Origin: Plazaster borealis
Lineage: Eukaryota > Echinodermata > Asteroidea > Forcipulatida > Labidiasteridae
NCBI GenBank assembly: GCA_021014325.1
Contig: CM037474.1
Coordinates: forward strand, 893,001 to 957,000
Direction: 5' to 3'
DNA length: 64,000 nt
Position numbers and translations under genes: made by a program. Below are positions 23,901 to 34,320 of this stretch, one piece after another (the first letter of the stretch is position 1; each line of letters opens with the position of its first letter). Under the pieces are notes generated by a model. That model was given only the letters and a program-made list of their open reading frames with translations, was not told the origin of the DNA and searched no databases.

Positions 23901-26039
23901 AAATGCTCATTATTTGTTTTATACATTATCTAAGTAGATCTTCATTTGGAAGAAAAACTATCAACAAAACTGTACAAAATTGTGTTCTGGCATCCACAAC
24001 AAGGTCAATTTGCACTGCTGTGTCTAACGCATGCTGAGGTCTAGCGTGCAATAGTTAAGAGGAATGTGAAGAAAATGCACAGTGAATAGTACCTATGTAT
24101 GGTTTAAAACGTCATGGTTTGAATAATGAATGTCACATGACCAACAATTCTCAAATCAAATGATAATGATCTACATGTACTTGGGTATGCCATTGACACA
24201 CCTGTATGGCAAATTAACCATGTCAACCACTCAGAAAGTTTGAATTTGCCATATTTGATGACTCTATTCTGTTTAGGGTGAAGACAATGAAATTAAATTC
24301 AATGAAAGACGCCTAAACTTACCAAAGAGTTGCGTGTACTAAACATTAGTCAGCCAATTCCAGATGTCTAGCCATGTCCTTTCTATTCTTTAGTTATGGC
24401 AGCTCCTACCATGAATCACACTCCCCCTGCTGAAACCAAGCATTAGCTCCACGATTTCAGCAACATCCCTGGTCCAACCAAACTCGTGATGGCATACCTT
24501 CAAAAGGAAAAGAAAATACATGTTCATGTATCATTCTTGAACAAAAGGACCTAAAGTTGTGCAGTCTGGAAGCTGACCGAATTTATTGTATGAAGAAAAC
24601 AGTATATAATTGAGCTTTCCGTCAAGGGAACTCTGCAAATTCCAACAAGGGGATATAAACATCAAGCTTGCAACAGCCAGTCTCTCTCATACAAACATTG
24701 GTTTAACGTCTATGATTATGACTTGCACATATCAAGAAATTGTGATTCAGTAACTAGATGACAACACTTATTCATTCCTCAACACTAGCAATTGTGAAAC
24801 CAGCGGTTAACTTGGCTGGATTCAAACCCACAACCTTGTGATTGCAAGTCTGGACAGATATGATGACACGTTAGAGACCTTCTGAGCACAAGTTAAATGC
24901 AACTAATTATTTTACATTCACATTTAGTTGAACTACTTGAGTGTTTGTTTTGAATCTAATTGACCATAAATCACAACAATTACAGAACTAAACCACAGCT
25001 GAAACCTAGAAATAGCATGCTGAGAATGATTAGGTTAATGAAAGACTTTGGAACACTAGGTGGCGGCAGGCAATCCAGGATAATTTCCATTGTTTACGTA
25101 GTTGTTTATGTAGTTACGTATTAACGAGAATGATGGATTTAACTAGTAAGTCTGGTGCATGTTAAGAAGTATAATGGTGAACATATTTATTGTACAAGGC
25201 AAAGCTGAGTTCAATGGAACATTCCATCTTTCAACCAATGAAAATATCCTCTCCATTGCATGAACGCTAAATGCTCATTATTTGTTTTATACATTATCTA
25301 AGTAGATCTTCATTTGGAAGAAAAACTATCAACAAAACTGTACAAAATTGTGTTCTGGCATCCACAACAAGGTCAATTTGCACTGCTGTGTCTAACGCAT
25401 GCTGAGGTCTAGCGTGCAATAGTTAAGAGGAATGTGAAGAAAATGCACAGTGAATAGTACCTATGTATGGTTTAAAACGTCATGGTTTGAATAATGAATG
25501 TCACATGACCAACAATTCTCAAATCAAATGATAATGATCTACATGTACTTGGGTATGCCATTGACACACCTGTATGGCAAATTAACCATGTCAACCACTC
25601 AGAAAGTTTGAATTTGCTATAGTTGATGACTCTATTCTGTTTAGGGTGAAGACAATGAAATTAAATTCAATGAAAGATGCCTAAACTTACCAAAGAGTTG
25701 TGTGTACTAAACATTAGTCAGCCAATTCCAGATGTCTAGCCATGTCCTTTCTATTCTTTAGTTATGGCAGCTCCTACCATGAATCACACTCCCCCTGCTG
25801 AAACCAAGCATTAGCTCCACGATTTCAGCAACATCCCTGGTCCAACCAAACTCGTGATGGCATACCTTCAAAAGGAAAAGAAAATACATGTTCATGTATC
25901 ATTCTTGAACAAAAGGACCTAAAGTTGTGCAGTCTGGAAGCTGACCGACTTTATTTTATGAAGAAAACAGTATTTAATTGACTTCAATATGACATTTTTT
26001 ACCAAGTAACCACTGAAAAACTGTTCAATAATTTAGGGT

Positions 26040-26200
26040 TGAACACAGAAAAAATTTCTAAAGCAGGACTTGAACCGGCGACCTCCGGATTAACGTGCCG
26101 GTGCTCTACCAACTGAGCTATCTAGCCCAATTATGATGTTAGCGGCCTCCCTATTATGTCAAAATCTTAGTGCCACTCAGAAGCCATTCAACTTGTTTTC
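26040..26200 (-). mobile_element. tRNA-like half of a palindromic repeat (family T)
   Basis: On the minus strand 26064-26130 reads gggctagatagctcagttgg, then tagagc, a cloverleaf-like middle and ggttcaagtcc. These are A and B boxes of a tRNA. The 3' acceptor strand does not pair with gggctag, so it is not a functional tRNA gene. Flanking words (gggttgaacacagaaaaa and cctccctattatgtcaa) match the arms of the palindromic element at 50240-50645. Related halves lie at 53690-53880 and 61195-61310. Confidence 0.7.
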
Positions 26201-26650
26201 AATTCTGCGACTGTTTTGATGAGCAATTAATTCCTAAACACATAATTTGTCACTTCGTAAAAACTCCCAAAACAGACCTGCTTGCAGAGTGCTGTGTATA
26301 AACAATGCATATTTAGGTTTGTCAATTCATAACAACTGTAAATGAAAGGTTTTGACACTTTGTAAAAGCACAAACGTTAAACCACGCCTATATTGGCGCT
26401 ATATAGTTCAATGGACTTCAGTGGCGAATTTTGATTTGTCACTTAGTAAAAACAACAAATGCAAAATATATTATTAGTCAGTGAATCTAATTAGTGTAAT
26501 TACAAAAGTATTACATAGTAAGTCCTGAAAATTTGTGAAAATACATTAACAGCATTGAATACATAAATAATTTACAAAAAACCCTGATTTGCTAAACTTT
26601 ATGATTTTTGGACACATTTGTCACTTCGTAAAAACAACCAACGAATTGTG
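26201..26650 (+). repeat. Dispersed repeat, copy 1 (second at 57735-58150)
   Basis: Matches 57735-58150 over about 420 bp with substitutions. Shared landmarks are gttttgatgag, then ttaattcct, cacttcgtaaaaa-type words recurring several times, and aattagtg, then aattacaaaa. No coding frame. Confidence 0.75.
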
Positions 26651-27398
26651 TTAATTTATTAATGGGCATATTTCTGAACAGGTAGTAACAAAATTGTGCA
26701 CACTTTGTGATCATAACAAAAAAATGCATATGATTCATTAGTACCAGTTAAATGATTTGTGTGTTCAGTATCTCCAGATCAGAGTATTACTAATTCAGTG
26801 TTTAAATTTGGGGGGAGGGGTGATCCACAAAAACGCAGGGATTGTAGGTCAAAATGTTCACTGGGCCAGAATTAATCTTACAAGACCAGAAGTGACTTTA
26901 TTGTACCTTTCTTTATAATGATGCCTGTAATCAGCATTACGTTGACAAAAACAAACTATGACCCTACCTATAACATTTTTGTTTCTAGAGTGAAATTAAT
27001 TAACTTACTGCAATGGTACTCTCAGAAGCTCCTATAGTGCTTTTGCCAAAGTTGGTGCAGAAAACCCAATCCTAACAAGAAAGTACCTCTGCTCCTTAGT
27101 TATCACATGAGCCCCTCTGCCACCACTAGGCACTTTAGGGGCTTGAAGAGGGTGCTGCACTCTGGGGGGAAAAGAAAAGAAAATTCAAATATGTTCGGTT
27201 GAACAACCATGTGTGAATTAGAACATATTGGTCTTCTTCACGGTGCATGGGCACGCATTAAGGTTGAGGGCGTGCTATGGAATGCGAGGCATTGTGTTTT
27301 AGGGTGTGGCGTAGCTAAGGTCACTTCACGTTGGTTCGGCACAGAGTATACAGCTACTTAAAATAAAAAACAACAACAACAAACTGCTTACAGCTTGT
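26651..27398. other. No gene recognised; left flank of the DIRS-like element
   Basis: I cannot locate the left terminus of the DIRS-like element here; there is no obvious terminal repeat. The sequence immediately before 27399 is pyrimidine-rich and ends in ag, but this need not be a splice site. Confidence 0.35.
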
Positions 27399-28328
27399 TT
27401 GTACATCCTTTTTTCTAGGGAAGTAAGAGACCTCATACAATCTTCATTGGAGACAGCAGAAGACTGCACTGAAGCGGCACAACTAGAGTTAAAGGACAGC
27501 TTAAAGAAGGCATCCGAAATCATCGACAAGCGTCAAAAGCTGATACGTCTTGCAGACTCGAGTTCTTATGGCTGGGCAACCGTCAGCGAATATGAGGCAC
27601 ATCAGTTGGCAGAGGACGAAAACGATGACAACAAAATCACCAGAGCAGAGAACCGTGCTGGAAGGAAGATCAAGCGACAAGTGTCAAAAGCTGATACGTC
27701 TTGCAGACTCGAGTTCTTATGGCTGGGCAACCGTCAGCGAATATGAAGCACATCAGTTGGCAGAGGACGAAAACGATGACAACAAAATCACCAGAGCAGA
27801 GAACCGTGCTGGAAGAAAGATCAAGCGACAAGTGTCAAAAGCTGATACGTCTTGCAGACTCGAGTTCTTATGGCTGGGCAACCGTCAGCGAATATGAAGC
27901 ACATCAGTTGGCAGAGGACGAAAACGATGACAACAAAATCACCAGAGCAGAGAACCGTGCTGGAAGAAAGATCAAGCGACAAGTGTCAAAAGCTGATACG
28001 TCTTGCAGACTCGAGTTCTTATGGCTGGGCAACCGTCAGCGAATATGAAGCACATCAGTTGGCAGAGGACGAAAACGATGACAACAAAATCACCAGAGCA
28101 GAGAACCGTGCTGGAAGAAAGATCAAGCAGAAGAAAGCGGCAGCAGCTACACAACAACAGCCAAAGAAGTTCAAGTGGGATAGCAGTCAGAACGTGGAGA
28201 CTACTGGCAATAGTTCTTTTCGTCGCCCAACACAGTTTTCTGCATATAACACCAGTTTCAGTCGAGGCAAAGGCGGGGGAGCATGCTTTCTGTGTGCGGT
28301 AACTTCACACACTGGAAGGCTACATGCC
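27399..28328 (+). pseudogene. gag-like region of a DIRS-like retrotransposon
   Basis: The first frame (27399-27746) encodes a charged helical segment ending [16 protein letters not shown], typical of the region before the zinc knuckle of tyrosine-recombinase retroelement gag proteins. A 151-bp unit is repeated four times (27550, 27701, 27852, 28003). Since 151 is not a multiple of 3, frame 1 runs out of phase in copy 2 and stops at 27746. Three extra copies total 453 bp, so the distal part happens to be back in frame. At 28284-28328 a CCHC zinc knuckle is recognisable (CFLC in one frame, then FTHWKATC two bases over), with an apparent 2-bp insertion inside it. That shift lets the gag frame read on into the RT region. 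Confidence 0.75.
27535..28127 (+). repeat. 151-bp tandem repeat, four copies
   Basis: Copies are nearly identical; the first differs at gaggcac versus gaagcac and at ggaaggaag versus ggaagaaag. It lies wholly within the gag-like coding sequence and breaks it. The near-identity suggests recent slippage or unequal exchange. An assembly error is possible because the copies are short. Confidence 0.95.
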
Positions 28329-29102
28329 CAAGACGCTACAGCGATTGATATTGTGGATAACTATTTCGAATATGAACAAAACGCAGGGATACCAAGTATC
28401 AAAGTTGGGGGTAGATTGAAAAGTCTTTCTGCTTTTTGGCGGTCAATTTCCCCACCAGATCATATTTTGAATGTCATTGAACATGGATTTGTTATACCTC
28501 TTGTTTCAGAACCCCCAACAATGTTCAGCAAAAACAATAAATCTGCCTTGAATCATACAGTTTTCGTAACCAAAGCCATCCAAGAGTTATATAAACTAGA
28601 CACAATAGAGGTAACACAGTCTAAGCCATTTGTTGTTAATCCATTGACAGTTTCGGTCCAAAGCAGTGGCAAAAAACGCCTTATTCTAGACCTGAGGCAG
28701 GTCAACGAGATAGAGAAAATGCATGTAAAGTTTGAAGACATGCGTACTGCATTAATGTTCCTACAGAAGGGTGGTTATGTCTTTAAATTTGATCTGAAAT
28801 CAGGATATCATCACGTTGGCATATGCCAAGAACACGTCAAATACTTAGGGGTTTTCATGGATAAATAAAGGTATTCAATCGTTTTATAGGTTTAAACAGC
28901 TCCCCTTCGGTCTTTCATCTGCACCCCATATATTCACCATACTTAAAAGACCACTGGTAAAGAAGTGGAGGGGTGAAGGAAAGTCAATCGTGGTATACTT
29001 AGACAATGGGCTTGGTCTTGCACCAACCTTATCGGAGGCGGTGGCAGCTAGTGAAGCGGTGAAAGTAGACATTCTCCACTCAGGGTTCAAAAAAGTGTTT
29101 GG
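28329..29102 (+). pseudogene. Reverse transcriptase of a DIRS-like retrotransposon
   Basis: Fingers/palm motifs are clear: [12 protein letters not shown], then [12 protein letters not shown] at about 28785-28815 (first catalytic Asp region), then a stop at 28866 after YLGVFMDK. In another frame follow FKQLPFGLSSAPHIF and VVYLDNGLG (28990-29013). The catalytic box reads Tyr-Leu-Asp-Asn where active enzymes have two Asp, and another frame change occurs near 29100. The enzyme cannot be functional as it stands. In family elements this polymerase copies the element RNA; LTRs and an aspartic protease are absent, as expected for the DIRS order. Confidence 0.85.
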
Positions 29103-30284
29103 ATGCCAACCAAAACAATAGAATGGTTAGGATTCGAAATAAACCTAGACTCAGGTACGTTCTGCGTACCACAGAGACGCATTTTGAGCATAAAAAGGGA
29201 CATTCAATCCATGGGTCCAGGTCCAACAACAGCAAGGGTTCTCGCAAAACTTGTTGGAAAGATTATGTCGTGTAATTTGGTGATAGGTAACGTGGCAAAT
29301 TTAATGACCAAATATTTACATCTTTGTATTGAATCCAGGTCAACATGGGACGCACCAATTACAATTCAAGCAGAGGCAAGAGACGAGTTAATTTTCTGGA
29401 ACAGTAATATTGGAAAAATAAATGTAGGTGTGATTGGAGTACGCAAAGAATGCTCACAAATTGTGTATTCAGATGCAAGCTCCACAGGTTATGGTGGGTA
29501 TTTAGTAGATACAGGTGAAGGAACCGTACAAGGTATGTGGAATAGAATAGATTCCCTAAAGAGCTCTACTTGGAGAGAGCTTAAGGCGGTAGATATAGTC
29601 CTGAAGTCACTTGTAAAAAAGCTGTCCTGCCGAAGGACCAAGTGGTTTACAGATAACCAGGCTGTTTCCAGAATAACAACCAGAGGAAGTATGACGAGAG
29701 GTTTACAAGACATTGCCTTGAGTATTTGCCAGACATGTTTGGTCCACAATATACATATTGAAATGGAATGGGTTTCAAGGTCAGAGAATGAGAGAGCAGA
29801 TATTCTCAGCAGAATTTTAGACCAAGATGATTGGGCTGTTTCAGCTTATATTTTTTCATTTCTTGATGAATTATGGGGTCCTCACACTGTGGACAGATTT
29901 GCCAGTTATTATAACAACAAAACTCCCAGGTTCAATTCCAGATATTGGAATCCGGGTTGCGAAGCAATAGATACATTCACGGTTGATTGGGTTTTGGAAA
30001 ACAATTGGGTGGTACCACCTATCTCATTGATACCCAGAGTTTTGAAGCATATGCACAACATAAAAGCTGCTGGTACATTGATATGTCCATGTTGGTACTC
30101 GGCGCCTTTTTGGCCCATGCTCTATCCAGATGGTTATAATCCAGCAAGAGCAGTGGTGGAAGTTTATGAACTTCCCAACGAATGGGGAATATTTATTCCA
30201 GGCAGAGGAGGAAATAAGGAATTCATTGACAATATTGTCAGAAGTCGGATCCTAGCGGTGAGGCTAGACTTTAGACGAGATTAA
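29103..30284 (+). pseudogene. RNase H and methyltransferase-like region of a DIRS-like retrotransposon
   Basis: This is the longest open stretch of the element (393 codons). RNase H motifs are in order: VYSDASSTGYGG (29465-29500), TWRELKAV, WFTDNQAV and SRSENERADILSR, so the D-E-D-D residues remain. The C-terminal third has TVDRFAS, RFNSRYWNPG, NNWVVPPISLI and CPCWYSAPFWP. Its layout fits the DNA-methyltransferase-like segment that follows RNase H in many DIRS elements, although the catalytic PP motif is not the canonical form. The start at 29103 is merely the first Met after a frame break; the upstream RT was originally continuous with it. Confidence 0.85.
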
Positions 30285-30368
30285 AGAAGAATATCCGTAT
30301 GCAACACAATATTAACACCAATTAATTTCCGGTTATCCTTTTATCTATAGATAATCTTCGACAGCGGT

Positions 30369-31345
30369 GTGTGGGCTGAAAAGAGACAATACACAAACAA
30401 GGACCTGGGGAAACTTGCCGAGGAGCTACCTGACATTATTTTAAAGTCTAGAGCAGACTCTACAGTTAAGTCTTATTCGTATGCTTTCAATAAATGGGCA
30501 TCATGGGCAACAAAATATGGTATGAAACCCATTGAAGCAGATCCCTACCACATTTCATTGTATTTAGTCTACCTCAGTCATACATGTAGTTCATCAGCTC
30601 CAATACCCAGTGCCGTCTCAGCCCATGGGCTCACAGAATGGCTGGGTCTAATGACCCTACTCAGATGCCTCTGGTAAAATATACCAGCGAGGGTCTGAAA
30701 AGATCACTTGCAAAGCCCATAGAGAAAAAAGAGCCAATTACCCCAGCTATTCTGAAAGACATTGTAGATATGCAATTAAAACAGTTTTCCGAAATCACAA
30801 TAGCAGACCTTTCAAGTCTGAGGACCGTGGCTATGTGTCTTCTAGCTTATACAGGTTTTCTTAGGTTCAACGAGCTAGTGTCAGGTTTAAAATTGTTCAT
30901 CCCATCTAATAAAACCGATATATATCATGGAGGAAGGTCTGTTGTCATCAGTAAATCTTATACTAGATATTGTCCAGTAGAAATACTTAATAAATATATA
31001 TTGGTAGCACAGGTCAAAATCCCAGATTCTTTCTTATTCCGCAGCTTGTCCAAAGTGAGAGGAGGTTACAAGCTTAGAGAAGCTAACCAACCAATGTCAT
31101 ACACCCGTGTCAGAGAGATTGTATTTAGATGCCATTCATCCCTTAGTGGAGGATGTGTCCAAGTATGGGGTACACAGCTTAAGAGCAGGCGGGGCCACAG
31201 TTGCCGCCCAATCAGGTGTCCCAGATAGATTGTGAGGCACGGCAGGTGGAAGTGCGAGAATGCAAAAGATGGGTACGTCAAGGATAGCCATAGAGATTTG
31301 CTGTCAGTGACAAAGTACCTTGTTTTGAAAGTATTAAAATAACGA
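30369..31345 (+). pseudogene. Tyrosine recombinase of a DIRS-like retrotransposon
   Basis: The N-terminal SAM-like core-binding domain is in 30369-30660 (SRADSTVKSYSYAFNKW). A frame change near 30640 leads to the catalytic domain: GFLRFNEL with the first Arg (about 30860), then in another frame HSLRAGGAT (HxxR, His at 31173-31175), HGRW, and KDGYVKD with the nucleophile Tyr codon at 31274-31276. A stop interrupts after VPDRL near 31227. At least three frames are needed to follow it. In the family the recombinase integrates a circular DNA copy, so no target duplication is expected. The element ends soon after 31345; terminal repeats were not identified. Confidence 0.85.
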
Positions 31346-32320
31346 ATTTTTAAGATTAGAAAATACAGCAAAATAAATCATTACAAACAGTTTTTACTGT
31401 GATAGTCGCATTATATCATTTAGCGAGGTCATCCAGTCAGAGAAGGGCAACAGCACGCGCACGCGTGCTGACTTAGTACCATCACGCACACAGTACACAC
31501 ACACACACACACACACACACCACGTACGTTGTACTTGGCATGACCACATCGTGCAGACTTTTCGAGCAGATCCCGGCAGAAAGGTTCATGAAAGGAGAGA
31601 TTTGTATGGTCGAAGGTACGGGGGTATAGTTTCATCAATGCTAATAAATAACCAATCAAAACGAAGCTTATAAAATTCTGCATATCATGGTCAGTGAGCA
31701 TTTTACTCAGAGCGCAAGGGTATGCGTGTGTTCTGTGTATGTGAAACGTGGATCTCCGTCACCATGGCGGAGATCAACATGAAAAACGCCGTTGCCATAT
31801 ACGTGTAAATCCATGCAGGCTCAACGGCTGTCCGCAAAATCGCAAGGTCCACTAATGACACAATGTGTACGAGGTACGGATCATTAGTAGCTTATTTGGC
31901 AAAAAATACCCGGTATATCAATAAAATGTATTATCTTTTTGGAGAAGGTTGGTGTGCAATTGTTGATAGTTTTCTCAAAATGGTCACAAGATCGTTGTAA
32001 ATATGGGGGTGTGTGAGATCACTATGGGAAAATTTATGAATGCTGTGTGTAAGTCGTTCATGTACGCGCGTCCCCAATGGAAGATGCGACTAATCTGTTT
32101 GTAATGTATAAAGGTAATTGTTTTCATTGGAGTAGACCCACCTAAACTGTTTTGTACCAACAATATCGTACAAAATCTAATACCTAACTTAAAGTAAAAA
32201 GCAAATTCAAATAAAGCCAACATAATTAATTAACTGTTAGTTAATATCTGAATATTGTGAAAAGTAATAAAAAGAGGTATAAGTTCGTATAATTTAAATT
32301 CTGCTTTTTTGGTAAAAAAC
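31346..32320. other. Unassigned, with one CA microsatellite
   Basis: A (CA)n tract lies at about 31491-31520. The rest has no recognisable exon or element. Minus-strand open frames in the region contain the Cys/Val run encoded by the microsatellite. Confidence 0.4.
31491..31520 (+). repeat. (CA)n microsatellite
   Basis: Uninterrupted ca dinucleotides, about 14 units, preceded by gtacacac. Confidence 0.95.
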
Positions 32321-32425
32321 AACCCATCATACTCCAACAGTTTACTTATTGGAACAGTACACAACCCATCATACTCCAACAGTTTATGTACTGGAACAGT
32401 ACATAACCCATCATACTCCAACAGG
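32321..32425 (+). repeat. 42-bp tandem repeat, 2.5 copies
   Basis: The word aacccatcatactccaacag recurs at 32321, 32363 and 32405. The period is a multiple of 3, so the reverse strand reads a 14-residue repeat (LLEYDGLCTVP) in a short frame. I do not consider it a gene. Confidence 0.9.
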
Positions 32426-33103
32426 TCCTGTGCTTCTGGACTATGATTTAGTGGGTACTTTTCACAGTACTAGACCATCCAAATTCCAACAAAACCACTG
32501 TTTGATTTTGGCAGGCCTGGGGTGGTTAGGGAATGGTGTCCATATAGGGAAGAAGTAAAATTATTGATATGCTGGTGGATACACTGACTTAAATTTTGTG
32601 AGCAACAAAATGAAAATTCTTCTGACAGACAAATGAGTAATAGTTGTATTTATATCAAATTTCAAACACTTGAGGTGCAAATATAATATGCCAATACCAT
32701 TAAAGGGGCACGTTTCCTTTGGATTGGGTGCTCTTGGCTAAAAAAGCATTTGTTGTGACTTGAATAGTAGCATATAATGATTCACACAAGTATCCCTCGA
32801 AATTGTGTGGTTTTCCTTTTACTTTGTGAACTAACAAGGTCTTCAACTTGCAAAGTTGTGGTACACCCGAGGCATAACTATCTAGCAATAGTATATAGCT
32901 GAGCTGAGCATTCCATGCTAAGCAAGGTGCAAGCTGCCTCACCAAAATCTAGAGTGTGTCTGCCTGCCTGTACAGTCCTAGACTTGGTCCAAGTCTATGA
33001 TCGTGGTTTTTTGTCTACCAGATATATAGCCAATACAGTATTGCATGAAATAGCGCCCTCTTGTGAATCAACCCCCAACATTAACCTTCGATCGCAGACT
33101 TGG
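32426..33103. repeat. Unassigned with a dispersed-repeat fragment (32700-32870)
   Basis: 32700-32870 starts ttaaaggggcacgtttcc and contains gattcacacaa, then cctcgaaattgtgtggtttt. I associate this wording with a common echinoderm interspersed repeat, from memory and not by search. Nothing else is recognisable. Confidence 0.4.
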
Positions 33104-33111
33104 GAATCTTG

Positions 33112-33654
33112 TAGGCCTGGGCGACTAGTGCGACTAGTGTCAAAGTCGCGATTATTGATTGCTGTGTCGAGTTGCGACTACCGTTTTTCAACTACCCGGT
33201 TAACCGCGCCGCCATGACTACTGAAAAAATAATTGCGATTGTTTGCTGCGTGAACTAAATGTGTCATTCACCATTATTCACGGCGAAATAATGTTCTTGC
33301 GAACCACAAACCGCGAACCAACACAATCGTTCAAGACTCAACACAACGAACACAAAACTGCGAACCAACACAGTCAAACACAATACAGCACATTTCTTCA
33401 AGACGACATGGTTCATGAGAATGAGAATGCACAGTGAAGGGATCAAAAAGTATTTTTTCATTTTTCATTTTTTTAAATATTTTTTATGTCAAGCCTGAAT
33501 AAAACTATAATTGTTTGGACCCTAAAGCAAGTCCGCTCAGAAATATACCACAATGCATCTTGGGAAACAAAAAATAGTCGGGACTAGTGTCATTGTCACG
33601 ACTAATTGGAGCGTGATTAATCGAGTGGTAAATTTCACAAGTCGCTCAGGCCTA
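33112..33654. mobile_element. hAT-like MITE with 8-bp target duplication
   Basis: The 543-bp element begins taggcctgggcgact and ends, in reverse complement, taggcctgagcgact. It is flanked by identical 8-bp direct repeats gaatcttg at 33104-33111 and 33655-33662. Imperfect subterminal inverted homology follows (gcgactagtg, cgcgatta). An 8-bp duplication with short TIRs fits the hAT superfamily. There is no transposase, so it is non-autonomous. Small open frames inside are not genes. Confidence 0.85.
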
Positions 33655-33662
33655 GAATCTTG

Positions 33663-34243
33663 TTTATCGGTTTGTACACACCCTATGGCGAAATAGTCAA
33701 AAAGTGAACGAAACAATCTGAATAGTCAGAATCACAAAAGCCTTTGATAAAATGAGTATTCAAATTTAACCATTTATACTCTGGGATATAGTACATGAAC
33801 ACAACATTGATGCAGATGTAATTACATTCTGCCGCTGCTCAGTTATACAACTTGTAGTTTTCAAATAAAAAAACAAAATCGATTATAGTTTTTAAATTCA
33901 AAATAAATAAAAAAGAAAAGTTGGAGGAAAATTACTCGACGATTCCATTCAAACCAAAGGTGCCAAGATTGATCTTTACTGTGTAACAATCTAAATTGCT
34001 AAGCAAAGTGTGATGTCACAACACAAATCACTATGGCAATACGGACAACTTGTCTTAAGACGAATCTTGTGAAATCGACCCCAGTCTAAATATTTCACTA
34101 TGCAAAATTGCTGGACGCAATTTTTCCCTGAACAACCATTGATTGTGTATGTTGGACCATAGAGAAGGAAGAGGTGGGTTCTGTCACTATCATTGAACCA
34201 AAGAGAGAATGGACGTCTGTTAAGAAAAGAAACGGCCTGAATG
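33663..34243. other. No gene recognised
   Basis: AT-rich. The word tgtgaaatcgacccc at about 34069-34083 matches the end of the palindromic MITE at 55519-55658, so a fragment of that family may lie here. Confidence 0.35.
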
Positions 34244-34320
34244 CAAAAAAAAAAAAATGATGCCAACTCCCCCCCAAAAAAATAAAAATAAAATAATAAT
34301 AATACAAATAAATAAAATCC
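34244..34320 (+). repeat. A-rich low-complexity tract
   Basis: A run of a, then c, then aat/aaat units. It gives hydrophobic reading frames on the reverse strand that should not be taken as protein. Confidence 0.85.

Larger units (their letters stand above)
12702..25980 (+). repeat. Macrosatellite, ~1368-bp units (1 short + 9 full)
   Basis: Full units begin (gagctttccgtcaagg) at 13671, 15039, 16407, 17773, 19140, 20508, 21876, 23244 and 24612. Spacings are 1368, 1368, 1366, 1367, 1368, 1368, 1368 and 1368. The first unit (12702-13670) lacks about 400 bp (the stretch equal to 14053-14454). Units are nearly identical, differing by a few substitutions and 1-2 bp deletions, so the array is recent or homogenised. 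No long open frame exists on either strand. Each unit contains a reverse-oriented tRNA-derived SINE at its start and a dead integrase-like exon near its end. The left edge abuts a LINE fragment; the right edge is lost at about 25980 (attgacttcaat). Confidence 0.97.

Noticed and set aside
12702..25980. Gene cluster or rDNA/histone-type array
   Set aside because: Units hold no open frame above about 60 codons and no rRNA- or histone-like sequence; the only protein trace is a broken exon.
26064..26130. tRNA gene on the minus strand
   Set aside because: A and B boxes are present, but the acceptor strands do not pair and base 33 of the anticodon loop is not T. The sequence is embedded in a repeat with several copies.
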